From Diphasiastrum complanatum (taxonomy: Eukaryota; Streptophyta; Lycopodiopsida; Lycopodiales; Lycopodiaceae): a DNA stretch of 64,000 bases. Under the pieces are notes generated by a model. The model saw nothing but the letters and a program-made list of their open reading frames with translations, did not search any database and was not told the DNA's origin. Shown here piece after piece: positions 24,251-36,189 of the stretch; position 1 is the first letter of the stretch; every line of letters starts with the position of its first letter. Where the stretch lies: positions 38,188,585 through 38,252,584 of the forward strand of contig CM055102.1 of the NCBI GenBank assembly GCA_029204225.1, read 5' to 3'. Both the position numbers and the translations under genes were made by a program.

Positions 24251-24812
24251 ATGTGGATCCTGAAAAACTTGGATCGTTAAATCTGATTTGGTGATCCTTG
24301 GACAATGCCTTGGTGAAGTAATTTGTTGTCATTAACTCTGTCCTGTAGTAAAACAATGACACTTCCTTGCTTTGCACTTTTTCTCTAAGGTAGAGATACC
24401 TGATTTCAAAGTGTTTGCTCCAAGAATGAAATCTCGGATTTAGAGAGAATGTTGTTGTGCTTTGATTATCACAAGAAGTTGTAGTTGGATGTTCTTGAGC
24501 AAGGTCGATATCTGCAAGCAGGTTTCTTAGCCAAATTGCCTCCTTGGTGGCATTCGTGGCAGCTATGTATTCTGATTCAATTGAAGATAATGCTATTGAG
24601 GTTTGTTTTCGGCTATTCCATAACATTGGGCTTTGATTGTATAAGAATACAAATCCAGAAGTCGATCTTCTGGTATCTATATCTCCTGCCCAATCTGCAT
24701 CTGTGTATCCTTCAAGAATATTGGCAGATTGGCTACCTCCATAACATATGCTGAGATGATTTGTAGCTTGGACATATTTCATGACCTTCATGAGAGCTTT
24801 TTAATGAACTGG
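24251..24812 (-). pseudogene. element B RNase H
   Basis: Minus frame from 24791: KYVQATNHLSICYGG, GYTDADWAGDIDTRRSTSGF, WNSRKQTSIALSSIESEYIA, CDNQSTTTFSLNPRFHSWSK, REKVQSKEVSLFYYRTELMT, FTKALSKDHQIRF. D of YTDADW, E of SSIESEYIA and D of CDNQS are the RNase H acidic residues and are kept. The domain itself is uninterrupted, but its junction to RT is split by the inserted LTR. Confidence 0.93.
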
Positions 24813-24813
24813 T

Positions 24814-25463
24814 TGTGAAAGATTCAACTAGTTTGATCATTTTGTCAATATTTTCATATTTGGCATATTGAGGCCAAAACTTGTTTTAGACTTAGAAAAT
24901 AACTTTTCAAAGTTCATTAGTCTAAATTTCATTTGAATAAACACTTTTTGAAAGTGTGAGAAAGTTTGGAGGCGAGTTTTAAGAGATTTAAATTTGAATA
25001 GTTGGATACATTGAATCTAGACCCAAAAATAGTAGGGTTAGCATTTTGGAGGAAAAGCCAAGTGGCCAAATAGGGTCTGGACCTGTTATAAAAGGATGTA
25101 ACTCGTGGAGAGAGTGATTTTTTCTCTTCTCTATCTCATTTCATGCTTATACATGGTTCTCTTGGGTTCAACTATCCATTGGTGCACTATATTGGTGATT
25201 GCATGCAATTTTATGTGTAGAATGATCGATAGTTGTTATTTTCGGATCCACAAATGTGAAATACAATAGATTTTTGGTTTTGTACGGACAACAATAGTAC
25301 TTTATCATATCATTCAAGTTTGATCAACTTCTATTAGTGTTTGCATCTCATTTTGTGCGTAGATGCTGATTTTTTCTACATTGGTGAGATTGGTACTGTA
25401 TTTCTCTTTCTAACCAAAGATCTTTCAAGTTGATTGGATATTAAGGATCTGAAAACTTTCACA
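24814..25463 (+). mobile_element. solo LTR, family X, inserted in element B
   Basis: Starts TGTGAAAG, ends CTTTCACA, 650 bp, no internal domain. Flanks are CTGGT on the left and CTGGC on the right, a 5-bp target duplication with one difference (or ACTGG read one base out). The disrupted RNase H/RT coding of element B resumes on both sides, so it is younger than B. TTATAAAAGGATGTAACTC near 25086 is the TATA region shared with 14528-15158. Confidence 0.9.
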
Positions 25464-26560
25464 CTGGCCCTGGATTTGATAGAAATTGGCTGAGAGAGCT
25501 GATCGAGTATGCAAGGTCAGGTCGAGTGCAGAGCATAGCATACATCAATGAACCAATAGTGAAACGGATACTGTTTCATTTTCTCCTTCTCTATCTCGGT
25601 TTGTGTTATTGCTCCTTTGACAGCTTTAGACCAAGGTCGAGTGGGAAGTAGCTCGATTTGCAATTGGTCAATTCATTTTTTTCTATCACATTAGTAAGAT
25701 ATCGTTGTTGATTGATGAAAATCTATCTGCTAGGTCGATCTCGATAGATCTGGATTCCGAGACAATAATGGGCTAGACCCATATCAGTCATCTTATACTC
25801 CTGTGCTAGCATGCATTTAGTATCCTTCAATAAATTCTACTAAATATTAATGTATCATTGACATAAAGAGTGATGATAATGAAGGAAGTAGAAACAGACT
25901 TGAAGTAAACATTCAAATCTTTCGAGTTTGGAATAAAACCATTCTCGATTAGAAATGCGTTGATCTTTTGAAACCAGGCTCTTAGTGACTGTTTCAAATC
26001 ATAAAGAGCCTTTTAAATTTTGCACACTAGGTGCTCTTTACCCTGCAGTTCATATCCCTCTGGCTGCGACATATAGATTTCCTCTTCGATAGTCTCATTG
26101 AGGAAGGCAGTTTGGACATCCATTTGGTGGACTTCGAGATCGGTTGCAACTGCATAGGAGAGTAGAAGTCAAATCAAAGTATGATTGATGACAGGACTAA
26201 AGGTCTCCGAATAATCCAGATATAGAACTATCGGAGAAGCCTTCTCGATTAGAAATGCATTGATCTTTTGAAACCAGACTCTTGGTGACTGTTTCAAATC
26301 ATAGAGAGCCTTGTGAATTTTGCGCACTAGGTGCTCTTTACCCTACAGTTCGTATCCCTCTGGCTACGACATATAGATTTCCTCTTCAATAGTCTCCTTG
26401 AGGAAGGCAGTTTGGACATCCATTTGGTGGACTTCGAGATCAATTGCAGCTGCATAGGAGAATAGAAGTCAAATCGAAGTATGATTGATGACAGGACTAA
26501 AGGACTCTGAATAATCCAAATCTAGAATTATCTCAATAATCTAGATAGGAAGCTATAGTA
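25464..26560 (-). pseudogene. element B reverse transcriptase, with internal tandem duplication
   Basis: The minus strand encodes recognisable but broken RT motifs, including MDVQTAFL near 26115 and 26415, the KALYDLKQSL-type motif near 26010 and 26310, and a YVDD-like region near 25870. CTCGATTAGAAATGC at 25944 is repeated at 26244, showing a 300-bp direct duplication (25944-26243 and 26244-about 26543). Several stops occur. Confidence 0.85.
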
Positions 26561-27375
26561 ACAGCTTCTGCCCAAAAATTCTTTGGAAGAGAGGCATGGG
26601 CTAACATGCTCTTGGCACTTTCTATGAGTGTCCGATTCTTCCTCTCAACTACATTATTGGACTGAGGTGAGTAGCTGGTTGTGTATTGCTGATGTATTCC
26701 ATTGGTCTTGCAGAAATTCTTGAATTTGGTGGAGATGAATTCTCTCCCTCCATTAGTATATAGAGCCTTGATCTTTCTCTAAGTCTGATTTTCTACAGAT
26801 GTCTTGAACTATTTGAAGAGCTTGAAAGCTTTGGATTTGTTCTTCAAGAAACAGGTGGCAGTTCATTGAGAGAAATCATCAATAAAAGTTAGAAAATAAA
26901 CGGCTCCCCATGTCGAAGCAATCTGCATTGGGCTTCAAATGTTGCGATGTACAAGATCAAGCAAACCTTTGGAAGTATGAACTAAATCATAAATAAAAGA
27001 ACTTCTCGCATGCTTATTGATAATACAGCTTTCACATGGTTTGCTAACAAAAGGAAGACCTTGCACTAGATTCTGAGTTGACATTTGCTGAATACTTTTG
27101 GAGTTTAGATGGTCTAATCTGAAATGCCAAAGCATATCAGTCAATTCAAAAGTAGATGTATGAAGAGCTTGGCTATTTGTCAAATAGCAGTGACTAAGCT
27201 TGTAAAGATAGCCACATCGTCTACCGAAAGCTAAAACTTTCCTAGACTTGTCGAGTATGGTGCAGCCCTCTATATTAAAATCGACCCTCCAACCAGAATC
27301 AGTGATTCTGCTTATCAAAAGCAGATTCTTGGTAAGGTTAGGAACATGAAGAACGTTGGACATCAACTTTACATC
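26561..27375 (-). pseudogene. element B integrase
   Basis: Minus frame 27366-26935: VPNLTKNLLLISRITDSGWR (gag-preintegrase), LWHFRLDHLNSKSIQQM...CESCIINKHARSSF (HHCC zinc-binding part), then stops. The catalytic core follows in shifted frames to about 26570, with NGGREFISTKF, HQQYTTSYSPQSNNVVERKN and SAKSMLAHASLPKNFWAEAV recognisable. Confidence 0.88.
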
Positions 27376-28410
27376 ACCTTACTAGAACTTGACTTTGACT
27401 GTTCCTTCACCTTCGATAGAATGAGATGAATTGTCTCCAAGTTGCACAACTCTTGAATGGGTGAATGAATTGTAGTCCTGGAATTAGTCTCGATGGTGAG
27501 TCATGTGTTGAGGTGTTCCGGAGTCCAAATACCAGGAGTCGATATTTTGTTGCCTCCAACCTTGATCATAAAGGCTACTTCATCTTCCTCTTGTTCCTGG
27601 ATCAAGTGACTGGTTGAAACAACATTTGCTTGATATTGGAACTATTTCTTCCTAGATGAGATGGCCATTCCTCTTACAGTATTTGCATACTAGTTTCTGC
27701 ATTGGCTGGAATGATGAAGTTCCTAAATTTGATGGTGTGTTTGATACAGGCTACTACATATTGCTTCTCTTGTCAATGTAGTCTGACTTTGTAGATCTCT
27801 TGGATCTAAACTTCTGATTTTTCTTTGTGTATAGAGCTTGTGGATCCAATCCTGAGCCGGAGGAGGAAGCATTTCTTCTGATCTCCTCTTGTAGTAGCAT
27901 CAAGATTATTCTTGATAGAGTGAGATGTTGCTGGGTTGAAATAGCCATAACCCAAGTTTCATAGGCATCAAGGAGACTCGATAATAGAGTCATTACTGCA
28001 TCTGAATCTTCAATGACTGATCATGTTACAGTCATCTACTCCAGAAAGGAAACACTATTTGCATCAGACATTCTGAGAGTAAAAAATTTCTTCCTCAAAT
28101 AGAGTTTGGAAGTGACACCTTTGATGTCGTAGAGAGTTGCTAGGATGTCCCATGCATCCTTACTAGTTTGAATAGCATGAATTTGAGAGTCTTTGATATT
28201 GAGAGTGATCAAGGCAAATGCCTTGCCATCCCTCTATCTCCATTTGGTGATGTTGGCTGCATCAACCTCTGGTTTGACCTCAGTGCCATCAATGATGTCC
28301 CACAGTTCTTTGGCAAGCAGAACTACTTTCATCTTGAACTTCCAGAAATGGTAGTTCTCTTCGTCGAGTTTGTCAATCAAAGATGAACTAGAAGATGGAT
28401 CCATTCTAGT
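27376..28410 (-). pseudogene. element B gag and protease
   Basis: Gag pieces on the minus strand include ETWVMAISTQQHLTLSRIIL and MLLQEEIRRNASSSGSGLDP, followed by KNQKFRSKRSTKSDYIDKR. Upstream Gag (about 28030-28410) is in other frames. The protease region near 27480-27550 keeps an IDSWYLDSGTPQHM-like reading with errors. Frameshifts prevent a single polyprotein. Confidence 0.75.
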
Positions 28411-28516
28411 GTAGAGAGCAAGATCGTTGGTAGAAACAATGATATTCGCATTTGTTGAGATGATATCTTGGTAGAAACAAGACTAATAACCTATAGTAGA
28501 AATGCAGATTACTGAA

Positions 28517-28534
28517 CCACCTGCTCTAATATCA
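28517..28534 (-). other. primer-binding site of element B
   Basis: Minus strand TGATATTAGAGCAGGTGG directly follows the LTR end TTTTCAGCA. It differs slightly from the plant initiator-Met complement TGGTATCAGAGC. Confidence 0.75.
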
Positions 28535-29363
28535 TGCTGAAAATCGGTAGGTTATCAGAAATGAGTTCTGATACCATGTCAGAAATTGGTGGGATCAGAG
28601 AATATTGAATGATATCGAATTAGATGAGCTCTGGTAGAAACATAGGCTCTGATATTGGATCGATGATGATAGTATAGTAGTGAAAGTGGAGAAACAAAAG
28701 GTCCGTGGATCGGAAGTGCAACAGTTACTAGCAAAAACAAGATGAGTAAAAACAGTAGCTATGCGCAATAGAACAAAGCAGTATTGGTCACTAGAAACTT
28801 GCACTCTGATTGAATGAAGGATAAGTACAAGAGTGTGAAGCAACGCGAGATAGTGAGCGCAAAATTACTTCAACTGATAATCATTGATTTTTGTCTTACA
28901 ATTACTTAGCAACTTAGTTACTTAACTAGAATATAGCCTATTGAGCATGTTAAATATGCTGATGCTATACATTAATGATTGCATGGCAATGCTCAGGGAA
29001 GCATAAAATCTATTTACTTAATTTACTATGGACGCTATGCATTAGATGGTTGTCCTTTCCAACTATCAATATTTGTACAAATTAGGTGAACTGTCAGTAA
29101 CGTACTTGAAGTTGTCTGACAGTGCATGGATCGACTTTTCTCTAATGAAGAAGAGGTCAACGAAGTTGAGTTAGTGGGTAATTGATGAAAGTCGATGAGG
29201 TCGGGTAAGTCAACGAAGTCGGACAAGTCGATTGAGTCGGTTGATGGATAAGATGGAGTTGAGTGAGTGAATATATACAAGGAGAAGTTGAAGTTGATGA
29301 AGTTGATGACTTTGATGTTGGTGAGTTTGAAGTCGATGGAGTCGACTTCGGCTGAATTTTTTA
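28535..29363 (-). repeat. 5' LTR of element B, start truncated
   Basis: Direct-repeat partner of 23369-24240. Similarity stops at GGCTGAATTTTTTAGG (29350-29363), so about the first 65 bp of the LTR are lost and replaced by another LTR fragment. A second primer-site word, GGTATCAGAAC, lies inside the LTR at about 28568-28578 (minus). Confidence 0.88.
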
Positions 29364-29800
29364 GGTTTAGAAATGCATAGAGATCTGATCATAACCATTT
29401 AGATTTGACTTAGTACTGTCCCTATCCATACAGAAGTAGTACAGTACTTAACTCCACATGTGTGAAAGCTAGATCAACAAGCAAATCAACATTCTACACG
29501 TAGAAACTCAAGATATCATGAGAAATTCACAAGAGATGGACATAGAATCAACAAAGATTCTCCACATCATAAGAGAATACAATGATCTGTTCTCCATGCA
29601 GGCATAGATATTTATAGTAGCCACAATGTCATTTAGCCACTTTCCCTAAGTATGCCCTAAAATGGCAACTTCTAGGTACTTATCCAAAAACCTAGAAATA
29701 CTAGTCTAAATGCAATGTACCAAAATTAGCCAATTAGAGTGGGTCCAAACTCGACCTCTATAGAAAGTATTTTTTTGTTTGTTGCAAAATTTTATGTTTT
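29364..29800 (-). repeat. LTR fragment, inverted copy of 16891-17235
   Basis: Shares TTATGATCAGATCT, GTGTGAAAGCTAGATCAAC and CTCAAGATATCATGAG with the plus-strand copy (compared in reverse complement). A minus-strand TATAAATA lies near 29605. Confidence 0.6.
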
Positions 29801-30034
29801 GCAGGATCCTAGGCAAATGACTACAAATCATAGATTGTGAAGCATTCAATCAATGAAACGATGCGAACAATAGAAGAGGTGGACTGGAAGAGAGCAATTG
29901 TATTTGTATTTTGTTTTGAGTGAGTTGATAAGTGTCTCGCTCGTTGACGGCCTGTCACTTCTCTCAAGAATTTGCTATGTTCTACTGGTTGGTAGACTTT
30001 CATGCATATCTGGTAATGCTAATAGTATGCTAGC

Positions 30035-30653
<619 letters not shown>

Positions 30654-31934
30654 CTAGTGCATTGTGGTATCTTTATCAAAGATTGTACACTTTTCAAAAG
30701 AGAAAGTAACAGTGTAGCCATCATCAGTTATCTTAGAGAGTGATAACAGGTTCTTAGATAACTGATGTATGTGAAGAACATTTGGAACACAAATAGAAAG
30801 ATCGTTCATGAATACGATCCTGACTGTCCCTTTGCCTTCCACGCGAATGGTGCTTGAATCTCCGAGGTAGATAAATTGATCTCTTCTATAAGTTGCGTAC
30901 CAGTGAACCATTCCTTGCTAGAAGTCATGTGTTGGATAGCACCATTGTCCAGGTACCAACTGTCGTAGTCTTCGTTGTTACTATTGTAAGCCATTAATAA
31001 GTGTGATGGTTTGTCTCAGTCAGAATCTTGCTCCTTGAATTCCGCTGCATTGGAGGAGTCTGGCTATTGTTGTTGTTGCTTCTTTGCCTCGTTGTAGATG
31101 TGGATTTAAAATTTTTTGATGTCGTGATTAGCTTCTCTACAATATCTGCAAAAAAGTTTCTTGCGCGATCCACTGTTCTCATCTTGAGTGTGAGGCTTCT
31201 GCTGCTTCTGTTGCACTTGATTCTTGTCCTTGGAATAGTTTTTCTTCTTCGTGTATAGAGCCAATGACTTATCTTTGATAGACAGAGGCTGTTGGTCTTT
31301 CTCCACTTTTTTTCTTGAAGAAGATGACCAATCATCTTTTGAAGAGTGAGGTCCAGTTGTGTGGAGATCATTACAACAAACTATTCATAGGATTTTGGTA
31401 AACTAGAAAGCAAGGTCCTAATGACATCATCATCATCTTGAATAGCACATCCTACAGTTGACAACTGATCCATTAAAGATTTAAAACTGTTGATGTGAGA
31501 AGTGATAGCTACAGAATCAGACATACTAAGTGTGAAGAACTTCCTTCGAAGGTGTAACCTGGTGGTTACATCTTGAGTCTCATATAGATTCAATAATAAA
31601 TCAAGTGCTTCCTTAGAGGATTTGCACGTGGTAATGTGGGATATTTGGGAGTCGGGCAGATTGAACGTGATCAATACTAAGGCCTTCTGATCTTTGATCG
31701 TCCATGCCTTTGCTAATTGATGATCACCATCTTTTGGTTTCAAGTCAAAAACTTATACAACATCCCAAAGATCTCTGTTGATTAACATCATCTGGAGTTT
31801 TAACTTCCAGATGTAGAAATTAGAATCGTTGAACTTGTCAATGATCCTAGCTTCGTTGGATGAAGAAGATGAGAAGTTACCTATAAGAGACAAATTGACA
31901 TTAATACAAATAGAATAATCTCTCGGTTTATTGA
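30654..31934 (-). pseudogene. copia gag and protease of element E
   Basis: Minus strand from about 31880: gag with AKAWTIKDQKALVLITFNLP, SSKEALDLLLNLYETQDVTT, RLHLRRKFFTLSMSDSVAIT, SHINSFKSLMDQLSTVGC and DDDVIRTLLSSLPKSYE. Then a zinc knuckle CRYCREANHDIKKF whose last cysteine is Phe, then protease YDSWYLDNGAIQHMTSS (DSGA changed to DNGA), then NVLHIHQLSKNLLSLSKITD leading to integrase. A Gag stop/frameshift lies near 31381 and coding stops at about 30654, so integrase, RT and RNase H are missing. Confidence 0.9.
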
Positions 31935-31951
31935 GCTATGCTCTAATACCA
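31935..31951 (-). other. primer-binding site of element E
   Basis: Minus strand TGGTATTAGAGCATAGC, three bases from the LTR end CCATTTCTACA; one change from TGGTATCAGAGC. Confidence 0.85.
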
Positions 31952-31954
31952 ATT

Positions 31955-33657
31955 TGTAGAAATGGATAACGCGAACAAAGAAGAGAGAAAGAAGTAGTTG
32001 CGGAACAACTCTCTCGTTCTTATGGGCTTCTATTAACAGACAACAGTCTAAAATGATTATAATTGCAAAACTACACTCACAGCTCAAGCGTTCAAATTAC
32101 CAGAATCTTCAAAATTAATTCATACTCAAATGGATGAGAATGAGTACAATTCGTCGAAGAGATTAGATATGGTGGGTATCACTATAAATCAAATTCAGAA
32201 CGAAGTCCAGTTCACAATGTAAAATGATAATGCAATGTGATAATGCAAATTCCTCAAATGTCAAAGACAATCATCGTCTGATCAGATATTAAGGAGTCGT
32301 TGATGTCCGTGATCTGATCAGAGTGAGTGAACAAGCAGTTTTAAGTGTAATCAAATCACAACATCATACATCTATGTTAAATACAGATGATAGAAAGTGT
32401 TGCTTCTATATTACAATGAAAGCTTGAACAACACAATAATGGTTTACAGCCAGAATGGACGCGTAACTTTGAAGCTCAATATCAGTTGCTTTATTGGCGG
32501 AGCATCATATGTAGTGCGTGATGAAGATGTATTTTTACACTAAATCAATGTTTTTAATTACAGTAAATGCTTGTAATCTAACTATGTAAGTTGTCGTACT
32601 TGGGAAGTGTTTGACTTATAACGACAGCTGTACAATGTGTACATGAGTATGATAGGACGGCACTCATCGCAATCATATGTGGACTGCAATCCCTATAATG
32701 CGGTTTCTTACGGTGTTTGGTCTTCGCATAATCACCGTAGAGCTGACTCCAGTGCGGTTTCTGGTGGTGCCTAGTAATACCTAGCTTGCGGTGACTCGTA
32801 ATAGACCGCAGTTTTTGACAATTCCTTGCGAAATTAGAGAAGTATTTTCTCACTTTGCATTTTGTGAAAAACCAGAAGGTGTTGGAAAAACAGTTTATTT
32901 GTTGACTTGACTGTTTTGTCGCATTTTGGGAAAATGCCAAAAAAAACAACAAAACTTTACTTCTTTGCATTACTTGAAAAGAAGTTATTGTCGGGAAAAT
33001 GTGAATTGTGTGACAATTAGTGCATTTCTTCAGACTGTTGTAAACATAGTGTATTTCTACAAACTATTTGGAGATAGACACTTTTTTGAGCTTGTCGATG
33101 AAGTCGTGCACTTCGGTTGATGAACGAAGTTGTTGAAGAAGTCGGAGACTTTGGACACTTCAGTTAATGAACGAAGTTGTAGAAGAAGTGAGACACTTTG
33201 GTTGATGAATGAAGTTGTTCAAGAAGTCGGAGACTTTGGTGATGGAGACTTCAGTGTCGAGTGACTTAATTGTTGAAGAAGTCGAGGGTGATCAAGCCTT
33301 CGATGCTCTTCACAATGCTTTGACATTCAAATGTAGAGCTAGATGGGAATGGAAACCCTTTGATGTAGATTAGCCGGAAAGTCAATGAAGTCGACTTTCA
33401 AATACTTTGGCTGATTTGACTCTGTGTAAAAATTGTAGGTTGTCAAATTGCCAGCAAAAACTTGTGTATTTTACCAAAGCATTGTTCTGCACATAGAATG
33501 AGAGTAATTTTGTAGAATAGCAAAATAGGAAATAATTTTGATTCTTGCAAGTATCAGATGAATAGACATAGAATCCAAAAGAGGTTGCATCTGACCCTAG
33601 ATCATTGATCAAAAATGTGTATCACCAAGGAGACAACTGTGGACTTTATTTCCAACA
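31955..33657 (-). repeat. LTR of element E, about 1.7 kb
   Basis: Minus strand start TGTTGGAAATAAAGTCC at 33657, end CCATTTCTACA at 31955, followed by the primer site and gag. An RNase H tail and a purine-rich ATGGGGGA lie just before the start. It carries a diverged three-unit minisatellite (33109-33240) and the TGTCGCATTTTG motif at 32919. Confidence 0.8.
33109..33240. repeat. minisatellite in the element E LTR
   Basis: Units beginning CACTTCGGTTGATGAACGAA occur at 33109, 33156 and 33194 (47 and 38 bp apart), with GAAGTTGTTGAAGAAGTCGG within. Confidence 0.85.
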
Positions 33658-33760
33658 GTCCCCCATGGTTTCTTCGTTAGGTTCAACATGTTGAAAAACT
33701 TCTGATGCTTGATCCTGGGAAGCGCTTAATGTTTTTGGGCTCTACGAAGTCCTACTTTTT
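33658..33760 (-). pseudogene. copia RNase H C-terminal tail
   Basis: Minus strand reads LPRIKHQKFFNMLNLTKKPW, collinear with the RNase H ends of elements A and D (LSKEQHLKFNDMLNLK). It sits right before the LTR start at 33657. The rest of this polyprotein is not present upstream. Confidence 0.6.
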
Positions 33761-34079
33761 TCACTCACAAGGGCCAAAAAACAATGAGATCGATTTAAAC
33801 TCAACATGAAATCTTCTTTCATAAGCTTGTATGGTTTCCTTCCAAAGCTCTAGGTCACAATGATAAAGGTGTGGCACTATTTCATCTTCACTTTGACAAA
33901 ATTTCTCAAAGTAGAAGGTGACAAATTTGATCATTTTCAAGGGGTATTGATAGGTGGTAGTGTCAGTTTCTATAATTGGTCAAATCTTTTTATAGCATAA
34001 GACTCTTGGATGCATTATTCTTGGTCCAACCTTTTGAAATCTGAAATAGTGTATCCCTTCACATAGGATGACCAGCAGC
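33761..34079. other. no gene recognised
   Basis: Unassigned junction sequence between elements E and D. Confidence 0.35.
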
Positions 34080-34419
34080 GGAAGCTTGAAGAATTGAACG
34101 TAGGCGTGTAGGAACGGAAACAGTTAGCAGCAGAAATATTCAAGAAGAATGATTCATACAAAAGTGCACAAATGGAAAATACAGTATTGAGACAAAAATT
34201 GCACTTTGATTAATCCTGAAATTGATTCTAAGGCATTTTGGCCATTGTGTTGCATTTTTCGCGAAGGCGCGAAAAAGGCGAAGGTGCCTAGAAAATGGTC
34301 AAGGCACAAAAATCTCAAAGGTAAAAATGCAAAGGTTTGAAACATATAGTCGGCCTTCGGTTTTCAGGATACTCATTACTTTGAATGATTTGTTAAGGCT
34401 GATCATAAGAAATCTAACA
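34080..34419 (-). repeat. 3' LTR of element D (family 1), shortened
   Basis: Starts TGTTAGATTTCTTATG (minus) at 34419 after a polypurine tract and matches the first about 200 bp and last about 150 bp of the element A LTR (TTTGTCTCAATACTG, TTCTTGAATATTTCTGCTGC). About 0.5 kb of the LTR middle is missing. Confidence 0.8.
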
Positions 34420-34430
34420 CTCCCTCTTAA
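34420..34430 (-). other. polypurine tract of element D
   Basis: TTAAGAGGGAG on the minus strand, directly before the LTR start. Confidence 0.85.
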
Positions 34431-36180
34431 TGTGGATCCTGAGAAACCTTGATCTTCAGATTTAACATATCGTTAAATCTGAGATGTTGTTGCTTTGATA
34501 GAGCTTTTGTGAAGTAATCTGCTGCCATGTAGTTTGTTTTGCAGAAAACCAATGCTACTTCCTTGCTATGCACTTTCTCTCTAAGGTAATGATACTTGAT
34601 TTCGCTGTATTGAATTTTCAAGGTCTGGTCGCGTGCAGAGTACATCAGTGAGCCAATGATGAATTGAAATGGGTAGAGCATCATTTTCTCCTTTTCAGTC
34701 TCAATTTGAGGAGACTGTTCCATTAATAACTTTAGTCCAGGGTCGAGTGGAAAGTGACTTGGTTTGTAGTTGGCCATTCCATACTTTTTCAGCATGTTAT
34801 TGAGATATCGTTGCTGACTGATGAAAATCAGTCTGCTAGGTCGATCTCGTTGGATTTGGATTCCGAGACAATAGTGAGCTGGACTCATGTCAGTCATCTT
34901 GTATTCCTGGGCCAGCATGCATTTTGTATCCTTTATTAGATTCAGATTGTTACTGAATAAAAGTGTATCATCTACATAGAGAGTGATGATGATGAAGTAC
35001 TCTGATACAAACTTGTTGGATTTGGATTCTGAGACAATAGTGGGCTGGACTCATGTCAATCATCTTGTATTCCTGGGCCAGCATGCATTTTGTATCATTC
35101 ATCAAATTCAGATTGTTACTGAATAAAGGTGTATCATCTACATAGAGAGTGATGATGATGAAGTAATCTGATACAAACTTGAAGTAGACATTTGAGTCTG
35201 CCGAGTTTGGAATAAAACCATTCTCTATTATAAATGTGTTGATCTTCTAGTACCAGGCTCTGGGTGATTGTTTTAGCCCGTAGAGCACCTTGTGCATATA
35301 GGGTGTTGTTGCTCACCATGGAGTTCGTATCCCTCTGGCTGCATCATATGGATTTTCTCTTCGATGGTTCCATTGAGGAAAGCGATCTGGACATCCATCT
35401 GATGGACTTCAACATCTGTTGTGGCTGCAAAGGAGAGGATTAAACAGATCAAAGCATGTTTGACAACTGGGCTGAAGGTTTCTGAATAATCCAGATCTGG
35501 AATTTGGGAAAAGCCTTTAGCGACTAGTCTGGCCTTGTAACGATTTAGCCTTCCTTTAGCGTCGTACTTTGCCTTGAATATCCATTTGCATGGAATTGGG
35601 TTTGGGTCCTTTGGCAGCTCAATGACTGTCCATGTTAAATTCTCCATCAGAGAATCAAATTCAATGTCCATTACTGCTTTCCACTGGTCAGCATCAAGAG
35701 TAGATATAGCCTAAGAAACAGTGGTTGGTTCCTGCAAAAAGTAGCAGGCCGAATCATCCATAAATCTTGATGGAGGCTGTTTGGACCTATTTGACCTTCT
35801 GGGTTGAACTTCGGTCCTCTGATGTGAATTTACTTGTTGAGATTCTAACTCGTTGTCTGAGTCAGTGTCAATAATCTGCAGTTGAATCCCTGGATCAAAA
35901 TTTGGTTGTTCGATCCTTGGGTCACGGATTTATCAACAGCTTTTCCCTTGTGGTCGATGAACTGGTCTTCCACAAAAATGACATCTCTACTAGTGAATGC
36001 CTTCTCAAAATCTGAATTGTAGAGCTTGTATGCCTTGTGGTCTGGGTAATAGCCAATGAAAATCATTTTTCTGCTCTTGTCATCCAGTTTTCTTCTTAGA
36101 TCTTCAGGGATCTGAGCGAAAGTGATACATCCAAAGACTCGAATATTTTTAAGTGATGGTTTTTGTTGTACGTTTCGCAT
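34427..36180 (-). pseudogene. Ty1/copia pol remnant, element D (family 1)
   Basis: Minus strand: integrase tail/hinge KNIRVFGCITFAQIPEDLRR, RKMIFIGYYPDHKAYKLYNS, DVIFVEDQFIDHKGKAVD. RT follows with MENLTWTVIELPKDPNPIPC, NRYKARLVAKGFSQIPDLDY, HQMDVQIAFLNGTIEEKIHM, then a frame break, then MTDMSPAHYCLGIQIQRDRP, SQQRYLNNMLKKYGMANYKP and LKLLMEQSPQ. RNase H lacks its central part: SLMYSARDQTLKIQ jumps to YSEIKYHYLREKV and ADYFTKALSKQQHLRF. The gag, protease and most integrase coding is absent upstream of 36180. Confidence 0.93.
34851..35182 (-). repeat. 166-bp tandem duplication inside element D RT
   Basis: TGGATTTGGATTCYGAGACA begins at 34851 and 35017. The unit covers the YVDD to LGIQIQ region and its length is not a multiple of three, so it also shifts the frame. 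Confidence 0.9.
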
Positions 36181-36189
36181 CCTCCGTTG

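Larger units (their letters stand above)
23369..29363 (-). mobile_element. Ty1/copia retrotransposon B, minus strand, near-complete but defective
   Basis: Order on the minus strand: 5' LTR (29363-28535, truncated at its start), primer site, gag, protease, integrase, RT, RNase H, polypurine tract, 3' LTR (24240-23369). This is the canonical copia order. The body is interrupted by a solo LTR of family X at 24814-25463 and by a 300-bp tandem duplication in the RT. Stops and frameshifts are present in every domain. RNase H and RT are close relatives of elements A and D. Confidence 0.92.
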
